A program made the translations under genes and the position numbers. From contig JXTB01000313.1 of assembly GCA_002914805.1 (NCBI GenBank), forward strand, positions 181,895 to 245,894: a stretch of DNA of 64,000 nt, in the 5' to 3' direction. Of this stretch, positions 1 to 11,498 are shown piece by piece. Within the stretch, counting starts at the first letter, position 1. Every line of letters starts with the position of its first letter. A model generated the notes under the pieces. It had not been told where the DNA came from, did not search any database, and was given only the letters and a program-made list of their open reading frames with translations. The stretch comes from Parasponia andersonii (lineage: Eukaryota; Streptophyta; Magnoliopsida; Rosales; Cannabaceae).

Positions 1-432
1 AATGTAGTGTGCTTTTTGATCATTGACGCACAATAATAACGGCGAGCTAAAACTCCTTCGATAAAGTTGCTCATCCTGGATGATATAGCGAGCCGCTTTC
101 ATGCGAAGCCGCCTTGCATCGTCTTTATTTTCAGGGAGATCGCCGTTTTGTATATATCGCATTATGGGGTCTATCCACGATGGTTCCTCATCGACTGGCA
201 TAATCACTTGGGGTTCGATCTCGATGCTCGGTGAGATAAGAAATTCCACGGGAACTACTTTTAATAACTCTACATCCTTTGTTGAAGCAAGCTTAGCGAG
301 TGCATCTGCTCGGGTGTTTTTAATACGAGGAAGAACCTGTATGTCATACGTGATGAACGTTAAGAACAACTGCTGTACCTTCTTCAAATAGGCCATCATT
401 CTCTCTCCTCTCGCATGATAATCACCCTTAAC
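1..432 (-). pseudogene. Copy A pol linker between second RNase H and integrase
   Basis: This stretch aligns with 54180-54600 of copy B, where the same bases lead into the integrase zinc-binding region. Complement-strand codons for a lysine/arginine-rich linker are visible, but the integrase core lies outside the window. The plus-strand open frame at 101-391 is a shadow of it. Confidence 0.7.
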
Positions 433-800
433 CTAACAAACGACCAGCTGGGAGTCACTATACACTTCGATTGCTTCGACCTTCATTTCCTGTGCGAGCT
501 TTAGGCCAGCTATCAGTGCTTCGTATTCGGCTTCATTATTTGAAGCTGGGAATTTGAAGCGAAGCGCATAATAAATATTATGCCCTTCAGGACTAATTAA
601 AACTATGCCCGCACCTGCTCCATTCTCATTCGACGACCCGTCCACATAAAGCTTCCACAATTTTGACATATCTGAAGCAGGTTTCTCGAGTGCTCCCGTG
701 GGAAGATTGACGTCGTATGTAAATTCTGCGATAAAATCTGCGAGGGCTTGCCCCTTTATAGTAGTGCGAGGTTGAAAATTGATGTCAAATTAACTCAATT
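433..800 (-). pseudogene. Copy A second RNase H (Tat-type)
   Basis: Encodes an RNase H fold with the acidic residues visible in order: Asp in YVDGSS, Glu in NNEAEYEAL, Asp in YSDSQLV. In Tat-lineage elements a second RNase H of this type follows the RT-linked RNase H. An in-frame TAA near 788-790, where copy B has a Gln codon, interrupts the frame upstream of the domain. Copy B carries the same domain at 54547-54975. Confidence 0.85.
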
Positions 801-849
801 CAACAGCCCACTTAAGCAGCCGCCCTGACATCTCAGGTTTCTGTAAGAC

Positions 850-1735
850 CTATCTCAACGGGAAATTCGTGAAAACTCGAATGGAATGAGCATGGAAGTA
901 AGGTCGAAGCTTTCTTGATGCGAAGACGAGCGCCAGCGCTAATTTTTCCATCTCTGGGTACCTGGTTTCTGCATCAAGTAATCTCTTACTCACATAATAC
1001 ACAGGTCGCTGAATTTTTGACTCCTCGCGAATTAATGCGGCACTCGTCGCATACTTAGAAACAGCGAGATATAGGTATAGTTCTTCTCCCAGATTTGGTT
1101 TTGATAAAAGTGGAGAGGAACCCAAGTGTTTTTTTAACTCTTGGAATGCCTGCTCGCATTTCTCCGTCCACTCGAACCTTTTTGATCCCTTCAACATCTC
1201 AAAAAAAGGTTGGCATTTATCGGTTGATCTGGATACAAACCGACTGAGAGCAGCTACTCTTCCTGCTAGACTTTGCACATCTTTGGGTTTACGAGGAGAC
1301 TGCATATCAATCAATGCTTGTATTTTCTGAGGATTTGCTTCGATCCCACGCTGGTTGACCATAAAACCCAGAAATTTTCCAGATCCTACTCCAAATGCAC
1401 ACTTCTGGGGATTCAGCTTCATCTGGTATCTCCGGAGGATTTTGAACATCTCATCAAGGTGTTTGATGTGATCTTCAACTTTCTTCGACTTGACCAGCAT
1501 ATCATCGACGTATACCTCCATTGTCTTGCCAATTTATTTTGCAAACATCATATTGACAAGACGTTAGTAGGTCGCTCCCGCATTGATAAGTCCGAAGGGC
1601 ATCTTTTTATAGCAATATAACCCTCGATCAGTGATGAACGAGGTGTGTTCTTCATCCAGCTCGTACATAGGGATTTGGTTGTATCCTGAATACGCATCCA
1701 TGAAACTTAAAAGTTCATGCCCCGACGTCGATCTA
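850..1735 (-). pseudogene. Copy A reverse transcriptase palm and RNase H
   Basis: The 223-residue frame 1521-850 begins at the RT catalytic motif (YVDDM) and continues through the RT thumb/connection (MVNQRGIEANP) into RNase H (YLYLAVSKYATS to ETRYPEMEKLALALV). The upstream RT fingers lie at 1540-1735 and 1707-1930 in shifted frames. The product would copy element RNA in the cytoplasmic particle. The region aligns with 55018-55860 of copy B. Frame breaks at about 1545 and 1705 make it a pseudogene. Confidence 0.9.
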
Positions 1736-2606
1736 CAAGTTGATCAATTCTTGGAAGAGGGAAGCTGTCTTTAGGACATGCCTTGTTGAGATCGGTAAAG
1801 TCAATATAGGTTCTCCACTTCCCATTAGGTTTTTTCACCAAGACCAAATTTGCAAGCCAATCAGGGTAAAAAGATTCTCTTATGAACCCAATCTCGAGCA
1901 ATTTCTCCACCTCTTCCTTTAGTGCGACGTAACGTTCTGGATTCATGGCCCTTCTCTTTTGTCGCACAGGCTTTTTTGACGAATCTATGTTAAGACAGTG
2001 GGATATGATCCTTGAATCAATCCCTACCATATCCGAATGCTGCCATGCAAAGACATCCAGATTAGTCCTCAGAAAAGCGATCAATGAAGCTCGCACAGGT
2101 CCACGAACCTCCGTTCCAATCTTCAAAGTCCTGGAAGACAGATCGAATGATATATCTTCCAGGTCTTCCACGGGTCCAGTTCTGACTTCGTCGATTTCTC
2201 GAGGATCGAAGTCTTCACTGGTCGTTTCGATTGACGCTTTTACTGACGATTCAACTAACGCTTTGCTCGCTGCTTCAGCTGATGTTCTATCCGCGGCCAC
2301 GACTGACGCTTCATCCGCTTCCACGATTGACGCTTCATCTGCGGCCACGATTGATGCTTGATCCGCTGCCACGATTGACGCTTCATCCGCTGCCACGATT
2401 GATGCTTCATCTGTGGCCACGATTGACGCTTGATCCGCTGCCACGATTGACGCTTCATCCGCTGCCACGATTGACGCTTCATCCGCTGCCACAATTGACG
2501 CTTCATCTGCGGCCATGATTGACGCTTCATCTGCGGCCACGATTGACGCTTGATCTGCTGCTGTGACCGACACTTCGATCGCTTCCTCTGGCAGGTTGAC
2601 CATCAT
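1707..2606 (-). pseudogene. Copy A PR-RT spacer and RT N-terminus
   Basis: A 299-residue frame. Residues 1-115 are mostly an octapeptide tandem repeat. Residues 120-190 are the acidic spacer before RT. From residue 200 come the RT N-terminal motifs: WQHSDMVGID, then LVKKPNGKWRTYIDFTDLN and FPLPRIDQLVD. The frame shifts near 1710, just before the expected MDAYSGY-like motif. The same order is seen in copy B at 55862-57034, there fused to the protease in one frame. Confidence 0.88.
2290..2575 (-). repeat. 24-bp coding minisatellite in copy A pol
   Basis: About eleven to twelve tandem units of 24 bases encode variants of the octapeptide AADEASIV on the minus strand, with Gln, Thr, Met or Glu substitutions in single units. 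The unit length is a multiple of three, so the pol frame is kept. It lies between protease and RT. Copy B has a different, shorter repeat at the same place. Confidence 0.9.
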
Positions 2607-2747
2607 TGTGCGGGACGTCGCATCTTTTGCTGCGAGTTTCAGCGAGTTGTTTTAGCAAGTCCTCGCATCATACTGATTTCCTCGTACCTCGCCTACACCA
2701 TGTTGGGTCGGGAACTTCATCGTTAGATGATAGATCGAGGTGACAGC

Positions 2748-3260
2748 TCAAAGTTCCCTTAATGTTGGTCTTCCTAGGACAGCATTAAAGGCAGATAGGC
2801 AATCTACCACAAAAAACTGGGTCATTATTGATGAAATCCTTGGGAAGATCCCAACGCTGACCATCAGTTCAATCATGCCCATAGGCATCAGGCTGTCTCC
2901 AGTAAAACCATAGAGCGGAGCGGCGGCAGGCTTCAAGTCGCTCTCATTTAATCCCATCTTCTTGAAGGCATCGAAGTATAGGATATCCACAGCACTTCCG
3001 TTGTCGACCAATACTCGCCACAACTGTGTGCTTCCACAGTTAATTTTTATGACCAGCGCGTCGTTATGCAGATAATGGACTTCCCTTGCATCTTGCTCTG
3101 TGAAGGTAATATCCATTTCTGGTACTCGCTGAAGCTTGCGTGGTCGCTGATCAAGGTGCATGATGTTGGTTAACGGCTGCTGTTGAGCTTTTCGTGCGTA
3201 TCTATCCTGTACTCGCTTGGAATCTCCTCCAACATGCGGCCCTCCAAAAATAGTTCGCAC
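2748..3260 (-). pseudogene. Copy A retroviral-type aspartic protease
   Basis: The frame contains the active-site segment VLVDNGSAVDILYFDAF, the DNGS form of the aspartic protease loop that is common in Tat-lineage elements, followed by an LGRPTLREL-like C-terminal signature. It would cleave the Gag-Pol polyprotein inside the particle. It is colinear with 56600-57034 of copy B. The frame before it (3260-3450) is broken. Confidence 0.88.
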
Positions 3261-3299
3261 CTCACGCTGAATTTCTGGAGGTCACTGTTGGTCTTCTTC

Positions 3300-5118
3300 T
3301 CGCCTTTCATCGCTCTGCCTAGTATACTGCCGCAATCATCCCTCTCTAATCAGCCTTTCGATTTCATCCTTCAGGGCAAAGCAATCATTAGTATCATGTC
3401 CAATATCATTGTGATACCGGCAGAACTTGTTGGGGTCGCGCTTTACCCTGTCTCACTTCATCGGTCCCGGTTGACGGTATCGCTCCTTTTGGTTTGTGAC
3501 CGCATAAATATGATTTATGGGAGCATTTAACTCGGTGTGATTGTTGAACCTCATGGGAACTTTTGAAGTCTCCTGCCTTTTAGGCCTAGGCTGATTCTCA
3601 TTGGCCTGTTCATTATTCCTCTTGTTTTTCTTATTGCCGCTGTTGTCGGTGATGACCGCAACCTTTGCCGCATCTGTCTTTCCTCTTTTTTTGGTCTTTT
3701 GAAGATTCTCACGTGAAGACTCTAACCTTAGATGTCGACCGACTCTTTGGTAGAAGTCTTCGAGAGTCCTACATTCTCGTTCAAGCAATTCCTCCCAGTT
3801 CCTCCCAGAGTTTTGTTTCTGGTCGCACCCCAGCAATCATAAGAGTAAGAACTCCTCCTTCAGGGGGGTTGTTGACCTTCTTTAGCTCTGTAATGAATCG
3901 ATTGAGATAAGACCGTAGAGTCTCCTCTGGACCCTGCCGGATTGCGGACAAACTGACAAGCGGAACAGTGAAATTCTTCGCGGCCTGAAATTGTCTCAAG
4001 AACGCCATCTGTAGTTGTTGCCAGGACGAAATCGAACCGGGTTTGAGTCCTCAAAACCACTTCTCTGCCGCTCCTGAGAGTGTTACAGCGAAACATCTGC
4101 AGCGTACATGATCACTAACCCGATGAAGTTCCATCAAGTCGCTGAAGTGATCCATATGGTCCTGTGGATCAGTCTTTCCATCAAAAGTATTGATGGTGGG
4201 AAGTCTGAATCCGATGGGAAGGGCTGCAGCTCGAACCTCCTCACTGAATGGCGACTGGCAATACCCATCAGCGAGCTCATCGTCCCATCCAGCAAGTGCA
4301 TCTAATGCGATCCTTAAATTGTGAACGTCGACGTTCAGAGGGAAAGCATCATTCCTTGCTGGTGGTATAAGCGACCTTTGTTCGTTATCCTGTTTCACAG
4401 CGGGCTGATCTGGTAGAGTCTTCTGCGACCTATGAGAGGAATCCAGTGGCATAGTGTGACGAGACCGGCTGTGGTCGCTATGATGCGATACAGATCGATC
4501 ATGACCACGTTGTCGCTCCAAATACTGTCTTAGGTCTGCAGGATCTTGTCTTGACTCCTTGCTGATTCTTTCGAAGACACTTCTCGATGATCGTCCTTGT
4601 TCACTGCTCAAGCGATCCTGGTTGTTAGTTGATTTATGAGAAGGTTGTGTATGACCACGGTTCGTACTTGAACTCTCCGTACGAGATTCTGGAGGCAAGT
4701 CTGCGACCTTGCCTTTCCCTTTGGAGATGCATTCTTCATGGCACTCCTGCTGAGTTCTTGGCTGGTCGTATCTTCTCATCTTGAGAATCTGTATTCCCTT
4801 CTTAGGTAATTGAGTAGGACGTTCTTTGGGACGTTCATGTTGGGGTGGGGTCACAATTTGCCCTTCAGCAAGTCGTCGCAGAGTGTCATTGATCTGGTTA
4901 GTGACTTGCTGAAGGTTCACGAGCGTTTCCTCCATGCGATTCTGTCTCTGGGATAGGTTCTCCTGTCTCTGGGATAGGTTCTCCTGTCTCTGGGAAAGGT
5001 TCTCTATTGCCGTCATAGTAGGCTGATCCGGAGCGGGGGTCACCTGTGTAGCAGCGATACTTTGAGGTTGATTTTGGCTAGTTCCGGTGACTCTAGTAGT
5101 GTTTCTAGTGTTTGCCAT
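3300..5118 (-). pseudogene. Copy A gag
   Basis: Begins at ATG 5118 (MANTRNTTR). Residues 43-70 hold three copies of the heptapeptide NLSQRQE. A charged, Arg/Ser/His-rich middle follows, then the capsid-like domain (FDGKTDPQDHMDHF to SGAAEKWF). A TGA at 4048-4050 stops the first frame directly after EKWF. The capsid frame continues to 3810. A tandem duplication of TTCCTCCCAG (3789-3798 and 3799-3808) then shifts the frame, and the remainder (LERECRTLED to about 3453) is read in the next one. The start is supported by the equivalent ATG at 58907 of copy B. Confidence 0.88.
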
Positions 5119-5159
5119 TATTGAAGAGAAAAAAGGTGGAATTTGACAAACTTTTCTGC

Positions 5160-5514
5160 NNNNNNNNNNNNNNNNNNNNNNNNNNNNNNNNNNNNNNNNN
5201 NNNNNNNNNNNNNNNNNNNNNNNNNNNNNNNNNNNNNNNNNNNNNNNNNNNNNNNNNNNNNNNNNNNNNNNNNNNNNNNNNNNNNNNNNNNNNNNNNNNN
5301 NNNNNNNNNNNNNNNNNNNNNNNNNNNNNNNNNNNNNNNNNNNNNNNNNNNNNNNNNNNNNNNNNNNNNNNNNNNNNNNNNNNNNNNNNNNNNNNNNNNN
5401 NNNNNNNNNNNNNNNNNNNNNNNNNNNNNNNNNNNNNNNNNNNNNNNNNNNNNNNNNNNNNNNNNNNNNNNNNNNNNNNNNNNNNNNNNNNNNNNNNNNN
5501 NNNNNNNNNNNNNN
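5160..5514. other. Assembly gap (355 N)
   Basis: A run of undetermined bases inside copy A, covering the leader before gag, the primer-binding site and most of the 5' LTR. Open frames called through it are artefacts. Confidence 0.99.
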
Positions 5515-5687
5515 GTTTCCCTCTTCTTATAGGTTTCCTGTTTGACAAGGCAAACTGCACGGAGAAGGTCGCACAAAACCTGTGGAAGAGGTCGCATATA
5601 ACCATCACGGAGGAGGTCGCATATAACCTTCACGGAGGAGGTCGCATATAACCTTCATGCGACCTTAGGATTTTAGACCGCACAACA
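5515..5687 (-). repeat. Copy A 5' LTR, distal end
   Basis: The end GATTTTAGACCGCACAACA matches the end of the copy B left LTR (49154-49172). The visible part includes three to four imperfect units of about 24 bases with core GGAGGAGGTCGCATATAACC (5563-5660). The flanking GATAC at 5688 is the expected target-site copy; its partner lies outside the window. Confidence 0.85.
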
Positions 5688-5692
5688 GATAC

Positions 5693-7595
5693 CAAATACA
5701 CTAATCTATGCTTCTTCGCCAAAGCATTGAAATTTTCCATTGACAAAGATTGAGAAGACGGTACAACAACCTCACCCCTACAACACCTATATGAAACAAT
5801 TGAATGACTTCCTCATGTTTCCAACATGTGGCTTGTTCTTCAAACGAAAATTTCATCAATTAGCTTCCAACCACTATGAAAGAAGGTTATACATAGCCCA
5901 ATTCTCAATCATAATCACAAAAACTAAAATCAAATTAAGAAATGAAGTCAAATAAATTAGAGAGAACAATAGTAGAACAAAATTCACAAAATGGAGGGAA
6001 ATGAGATCAAATTGTAAAAATTGTCTTGCAGTCACGGTGGTTTGTCCAATGGCGATGTCCAAGAACAATAGACCATGCTCTGTGGTGGACAACATCCCTC
6101 CCCTCCATATGTTCTACTTGTGGTCCTTATTCCTTTAGTTGTTTTATTTAGAAATTTAGGGTTTTAGTTATTTTATTTTTTTTGGTTTCTTTGTTTTAGT
6201 TATTTTTAATAGAATTTATTTAGGTCTAATCAGGTAGGGAGGAGATTGGGTAGGTCATTAGTTAAGTCTTATTTTTTTTTAATAAAAAAAATAGAATTTA
6301 TTTAGGTGCTTTTCCTCGAAGATAATCTGAGCTCAATCAAGATTTCATGTTTAATAAGGGATAAATTGGTCAATTTGTGAATGGACATTATATATTTGAG
6401 AAGAATTTAAATGTGAAGGTACAATAGTGACCAAGTCAAAAGTTAAGGTATCTTGCTATACTATGGCAAGCACACATTTCCAGCTCCGATCGTGAAAAAG
6501 ATTCATAGAGCAGGCTTATGAAGAAATTTGGAATGGTCATGGTTCAAAAAGAGAAGACGATTTAGGCTCTTTGATTAGGGTGTTTAAAAAATTTTGATAG
6601 GTGACATGACACTAAGTACAATTTTTTATAAGATTAATGGACGATAGTTATCACCAAGAGGCCTTTAATTGACCCACTGACTCTAGAAACTTCTTTTATT
6701 ATCAGCTTCTTACCAAGCTTGTTCAGCATGGCAGTGCGTTTTATAAGAGTTAGCATGGTATTATTTTGTGTTTGCTATATTTGGCACAGCAAATTAATAG
6801 TATATACGTAAAAAATTATACTAAATATAATATATACAAATATTGGAGACAAGTTTTCACTAAAATGCCATAAGTTACCATTAACGTGAGATATAACCTG
6901 CATAACTGAGTTGCTCTTAAGTAGTTATGAATTTTCCCGAGTCATTTGTTTTTTTTCTTTCACGTTTTGATAAAAATATCGGTTTTGATAAAATTGATGT
7001 CCACTGGGCCGGAATACATATTGGAACAAAAGTAAACCAGTAGTTTGCAACTTTTAACTTATACTGCAATATTTCTTCCCAATTTTTTCCTCAATCATCC
7101 AGTAGGTATTTCATAAATATTTGTGTTGCTTTTATTTGTTTTGATTGTTTAATCCGATCACTTAATTATGCTTGCTTCTATCGTGATAGAAAAGTATTTA
7201 TCAACTAATCATAAAGAAGGTAAATCATTAACATATTTTTACCGGACACACTATAAATTAGCAAGTGTAAATTAGTGGTCTACAACTCCGGTAAAAAGTA
7301 AAAACTGATAGAAAAACTGAACAAAAACAAATATAAAAAAATAGGGAGACATACAATCTTCACTCTCAAAATAGTGGTGGGATTAATTTCTTTTCTACTA
7401 TTTTCTTTATAATGAAAGTAGTCTTTCAGGGAAAAAAAAAAGTCCAGATTGGAGATTTGGAGCTAGGTGGTAACTTGCCTTAAAATGAATTTTTTATGAC
7501 TAGTTTTCGGAATAATTGTTATATGACTAATTATAAAAATTACAGTTTTATCTGATGTGTTCTCTGTGATCATAATGTATACAACCAGTAGTCAT
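5693..7595. other. AT-rich intergenic sequence
   Basis: No convincing gene. Short open frames (for example 5740-5955) have no recognisable domain. Homopolymer A/T tracts are frequent. The stretch 7330-7595 directly precedes the LINE target site and continues, in the ancestral chromosome, with 36656 onwards. Confidence 0.6.
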
Positions 7596-7613
7596 AAAAG
7601 TTATAACGTTTTT
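7596..7613. repeat. LINE target-site duplication, left copy
   Basis: Eighteen bases matching 36638-36655 except T to C at the ninth base. The leading As could partly be tail in the right copy; the non-A core of 14 bases still matches at 13 positions. Confidence 0.78.
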
Positions 7614-7681
7614 CCTTTTCTTGATGGCTTTTCTTAAAGAACCAAATTTGGACGCACTCAGAACTTTCAGGTCGTTGGCGC
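7614..7681 (-). pseudogene. LINE fragment: endonuclease-RT linker
   Basis: On the minus strand this short piece encodes a basic segment (SKFGSLRKAIKKR) typical of the region between endonuclease and reverse transcriptase in plant L1-type LINEs. It joins in frame with the endonuclease end at 30321 once element X and one target-site copy are removed. It is therefore the piece of the LINE left of the X insertion. Confidence 0.75.
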
Positions 7682-7686
7682 GGTAT
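7682..7686. repeat. Target-site copy of element X, left
   Basis: GGTAT before the LTR start TGTCACG; the partner is GGTAA at 30316-30320, four of five bases identical. The surrounding LINE frame confirms the junction. Confidence 0.65.
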
Positions 7687-8555
7687 TGTCACGACTGAAA
7701 ATTCAAGGCTGTGACTTTTAGTAAGTTTAGATGAATATAGTGATAAACCGTAGTTTCTAAAATTTCAGAAAAATTAAAGTACTTAAAATTTAAGTTTTAC
7801 TCCTCAAAAGTAAGTAAATTACAAAATTTGACAAATTTAATAATTATATTATTATCTACCAGTTTAAATTTCTAAGAAATTCTTCATTTTAAGTTTAGCG
7901 AAAATCTAAATTAATAAGTAAAAAAAAATATCCTCATGCGTCTGCTCAATAATTATATTTCTATTGGCTAAATAAAATTGACTTAGAAAATGGGAATTAA
8001 TACAGAATACAAATCAACCAATGAAGAGAATTAGAAGTACAAGCATATGCCAAACATGCTTGCCAAAAATATATATTTGCATCAGAATAATTACCACAAA
8101 ATAGGTCAACACCTGAAATAGGAGGAAGTAGGGGGGTAAACATGTAAATACTCAGTAGAAATTCAATTACCTTTATTTTTTTTAACTGAATTGTTGCAAT
8201 TTTACCAAACCAGTATGGTTAATACCTCTTCCAAAATCCATTTATAAACTAAGTATAAAATAATTAATATCCAAAATAGTCACATTTTTAAAACCAAAAC
8301 TAGAAATATATATTTGTACATATCATAAATCAACCTATCCCATGAGTTCACACCCTCTTATCACAAGCTAGAGTAACTCGTATTATATATACTAAGTACT
8401 CTCTGCCTGATAACTATCCTAAAAAATTATAGAGACACTTATGTGTCTAGCCTACCAAATCGGAGGGGCAATTAAATGCTTACACCTACCGAATGAGAAT
8501 AATCAGAAAAATCCCACGCGAGTTTACGAACTCTCACCGAAGGCAGGTGTACTAG
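7687..8555 (-). repeat. Element X left (3') LTR, outer part
   Basis: Starts TGTCACGACTG and aligns base by base with 28093-28950 of the right LTR. The match stops at ACTAG (8551-8555), where element Y is inserted, and resumes at 23113. Confidence 0.9.
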
Positions 8556-11458
8556 TATAACGACCCGACTTTTAAGATTGATATCTATGTATATTCTTAA
8601 CTTAATTTATTCTTTTAAAAGTTACAAACTTAGACTATGAAAATTTATGACAATTTTTTTTATTTATATAATTCTCTAAAGATAGTTAACCAATTATTCT
8701 AAGCATCATATTAAGAAATTTATAGAAACTATTGAAAGAAATATTATTATTATTTTTTTAGATTTAATTAATGCACAATTAAAAGAGCTTCTAGGTGAGG
8801 AGGGGTGTCACAAGTGGACCTCTTAAATCCCAAGTTCTCTTTAGACGGTTTAAGTTTTTTTTACAAAGCTCATTTAATCTTATATTTGTTTAAATCAATA
8901 TATTAGATAATAAAACTATATAATTATTTAAAAATCTTTAATTATTGAAAATATACTTCAAGATAATATATATATATATATGGTATTCTATAAAGGGATA
9001 TTTAGATAAAATTAGTCATATTGTATATAGCAAAATGATTACTTAATTTTAGAGGCATAATTAAACTTAAAATCATATTATTATTAACTCAAAGAAATAT
9101 ATGACTTAATGTTACATATTTAAGTAAATTGTATCGTTTAAAGAGAAGACAACTTATACAGAAATTTATAGTGGTGGTATCTCAAAGTATGTGTCTCGCA
9201 TCTATCCCCGCCTCGATTTTAGTCAACCTATCCTTCAAAACAAAAGTTGTTTGCCTTTGGTACTTACAACATGGACATTTACACTACGTGAGCTTTCGCT
9301 CAATAAGTACAATTCATCTCATAAAATATTTTATACAAATAATATTTTATGAAAGTTCAATTTTTGCGTCCTTATGTAATTTTTCAACTTGTATTACTTT
9401 AAGTAATCTTTTATCACATATATTATTGTAAAAATTTTTATCTTTCTTATAGACCCTTGTGTACGTACCAAGTCCACACTTACAGACTGGGAATCAAGGG
9501 AGCGACCCTATTGAAATACCAACAGTCATAAATTTAACATATTTTCCTTAGAAATCCTCACCTAGTGGAGGTTGGTATGACATCTTTATATTCTTATCTT
9601 TTACTTAGTCTTCTCTTTAACATAAATGGTTGTATCATATTTAAAACCAAAACTTCTATTTCATATTCTTGATACTCCTTTTAATTGAAGTATATTTATC
9701 AAGTTATGAACAATATTGTAAAGTAAATTTACCTCATCTTATTATCATAAGAGGCATGTACTATCATAGGCACATATACAAGCCAAATAAACATCTTTTG
9801 CATAGATAAATATCACATTTAATTATCTCAAATACTTTTATTTCAAACAGAATATACTTTTGAAACTATCCATGTTATAGGTGAGATTGTATTTACCTTA
9901 AGTCTTTAGAAAATGTTCTTCGTGCTTGCAGTGAAATACCACACACTGAATCTTGTTGCAACCACGTGCCTCTTCTTTATACTTTTTATTTATTATTCAT
10001 GCATCAACATTCATTTTATATGTCAACATATGCTATCATTGGTCATATGAAACCAATTTTACGTTTTTGAAGACATTCACAATATAAATCCTAAAATAAT
10101 ATTTCATATTAAAATTGTAGAATTTTGGTATGTAAGGCATAGTTAAGGAATTTCATATTCTAGTCTACAATTCTATTCATTCTAAAAATTTACATGAATC
10201 CATATGAAATAAACCAAAATCTAAAGATTATGTATTAGAATTTATAAACTGTATTTATCACTATTTGTTTTTCCAATTTAGAATTTGTAATAAAATTGTT
10301 AAAGATGCGACTAAACGAGAATGATTGAATTTTCGGGAGTGTTTTATAAATTAAACATACTCAAAATTTTAAAAGCATATCATTAATATTTTATAACTTA
10401 TGTATAATATTTGAAAATTCTAAAATAGATAATTTCATAGCACTTTAATCACTTGTAATTATACCTTAGAATTTATTTAAGTATTTTAGTATTATATATT
10501 CTAAAAATTATAATTAATTTTATATACATCAAAAAATTATGAAAACTTTCAGAAATGGTCTTAACATATATGTGAATATATATTTAAAAGTTCAACTCAA
10601 AATAAAAACGTATGCCCTTTTAAATCATAGAATCAATTATACAAAATCCGTTTTATAGCTTTTCTTAGCTAACGACTAACTTGTATTAAATGATTTTTAT
10701 AAAATTATAGGAATAGGGTATAAAAGTAAAACTTTCCAGAAATTAAGTACATATATAGAAATACTTTTTACAAAAATTTCAAATCTTAATAAGGTTTCTA
10801 ACTTTATATATATCATAGATTGAATTTAAACCTAAGTACAATAAAATATACAAATCTTGACAGACTAAGAGTCCTAAGAATTACCTTTTTTTTTCCTTCA
10901 AACTTAAAGAACTCTAAGAGGAAATTCTTGAAATCACAATGGATGAAATAGAAACTTTGAGAGAAAGATGGACTAAAAAAAATGAAGGAACTTGATTATG
11001 TTTACAAAAAGAGTGCCTTATTTATAGACTAATTATGTACATAAAATATAATTATAAATTAATTCAAAAAAAATATTAATAATAATCACCATTTATCTAA
11101 CTTTTTTTATTTGTTATCTTTTCATCATGCAATTAAATTAATTTTATTAATCTAAGTATGCTTCATCTACTTTAAAAAAATAATGTAGTGTCCTATCATA
11201 TCTACTTTTAATGTCTATAAAATCTATATAATAGATATACTATTCAAATAATTAAAGCATTATTACATAACTTACCTAATTTTTGTTTTGTTTTCTAATA
11301 TAATTAATAAATTTCTTTTATTTTAATTGTAATAATATATAAATATAATATGTTAATGGTCTTTTCTATCATTTTCCATTCATGAAAATGAATTGATGAA
11401 TATATATGCATATTATTAAAATGTGTTAATGGTTATATCACTAATTCTTCTTCTACTA

Positions 11459-11498
<40 letters not shown>

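Larger units (their letters stand above)
1..5687 (-). mobile_element. Tat-clade Ty3/gypsy element, copy A (partial)
   Basis: Right-hand part of a minus-strand LTR retrotransposon. From high to low coordinates it reads partial 5' LTR, gag, protease, reverse transcriptase, RNase H, a second RNase H, then the linker towards integrase, where the window ends. The second RNase H (433-669) after the normal one is the hallmark of the plant Tat lineage (Ogre, Retand, Grande and relatives). It is colinear with copy B at 48535-59653, whose integrase and 3' part show what lies beyond position 1. The right LTR ends in CACAACA at 5687. In-frame stops and a 10-base duplication make the polyprotein non-functional. 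Confidence 0.92.

Noticed and set aside
2231..2530. Several long overlapping frames on both strands across the 24-base repeat
   Set aside because: All three-periodic repeats give shadow frames. Only the minus-strand frame 1707-2606 is continuous with protease/RT motifs.
2290..2575. CRISPR-like array
   Set aside because: Units are contiguous 24-mers without spacers, coding, in a eukaryotic retrotransposon.
433..5118. Endogenous pararetrovirus (caulimovirid) as source of the RT-RNase H
   Set aside because: Integrase, LTRs with target copies, and a second RNase H are present in the colinear copy B; no movement-protein region was seen.
5112..5651. Long frames with X residues
   Set aside because: They run through the N gap.
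5740..6095. Two opposite short frames as a small gene
   Set aside because: No recognisable domain, plant-like start context or splice structure; sequence is AT-rich and low in complexity.
9129..9431. A 100-residue frame in the Y LTR, partly repeated at 20198-20425
   Set aside because: It lies in a non-coding LTR, is much shorter in the other LTR and has no recognisable domain.
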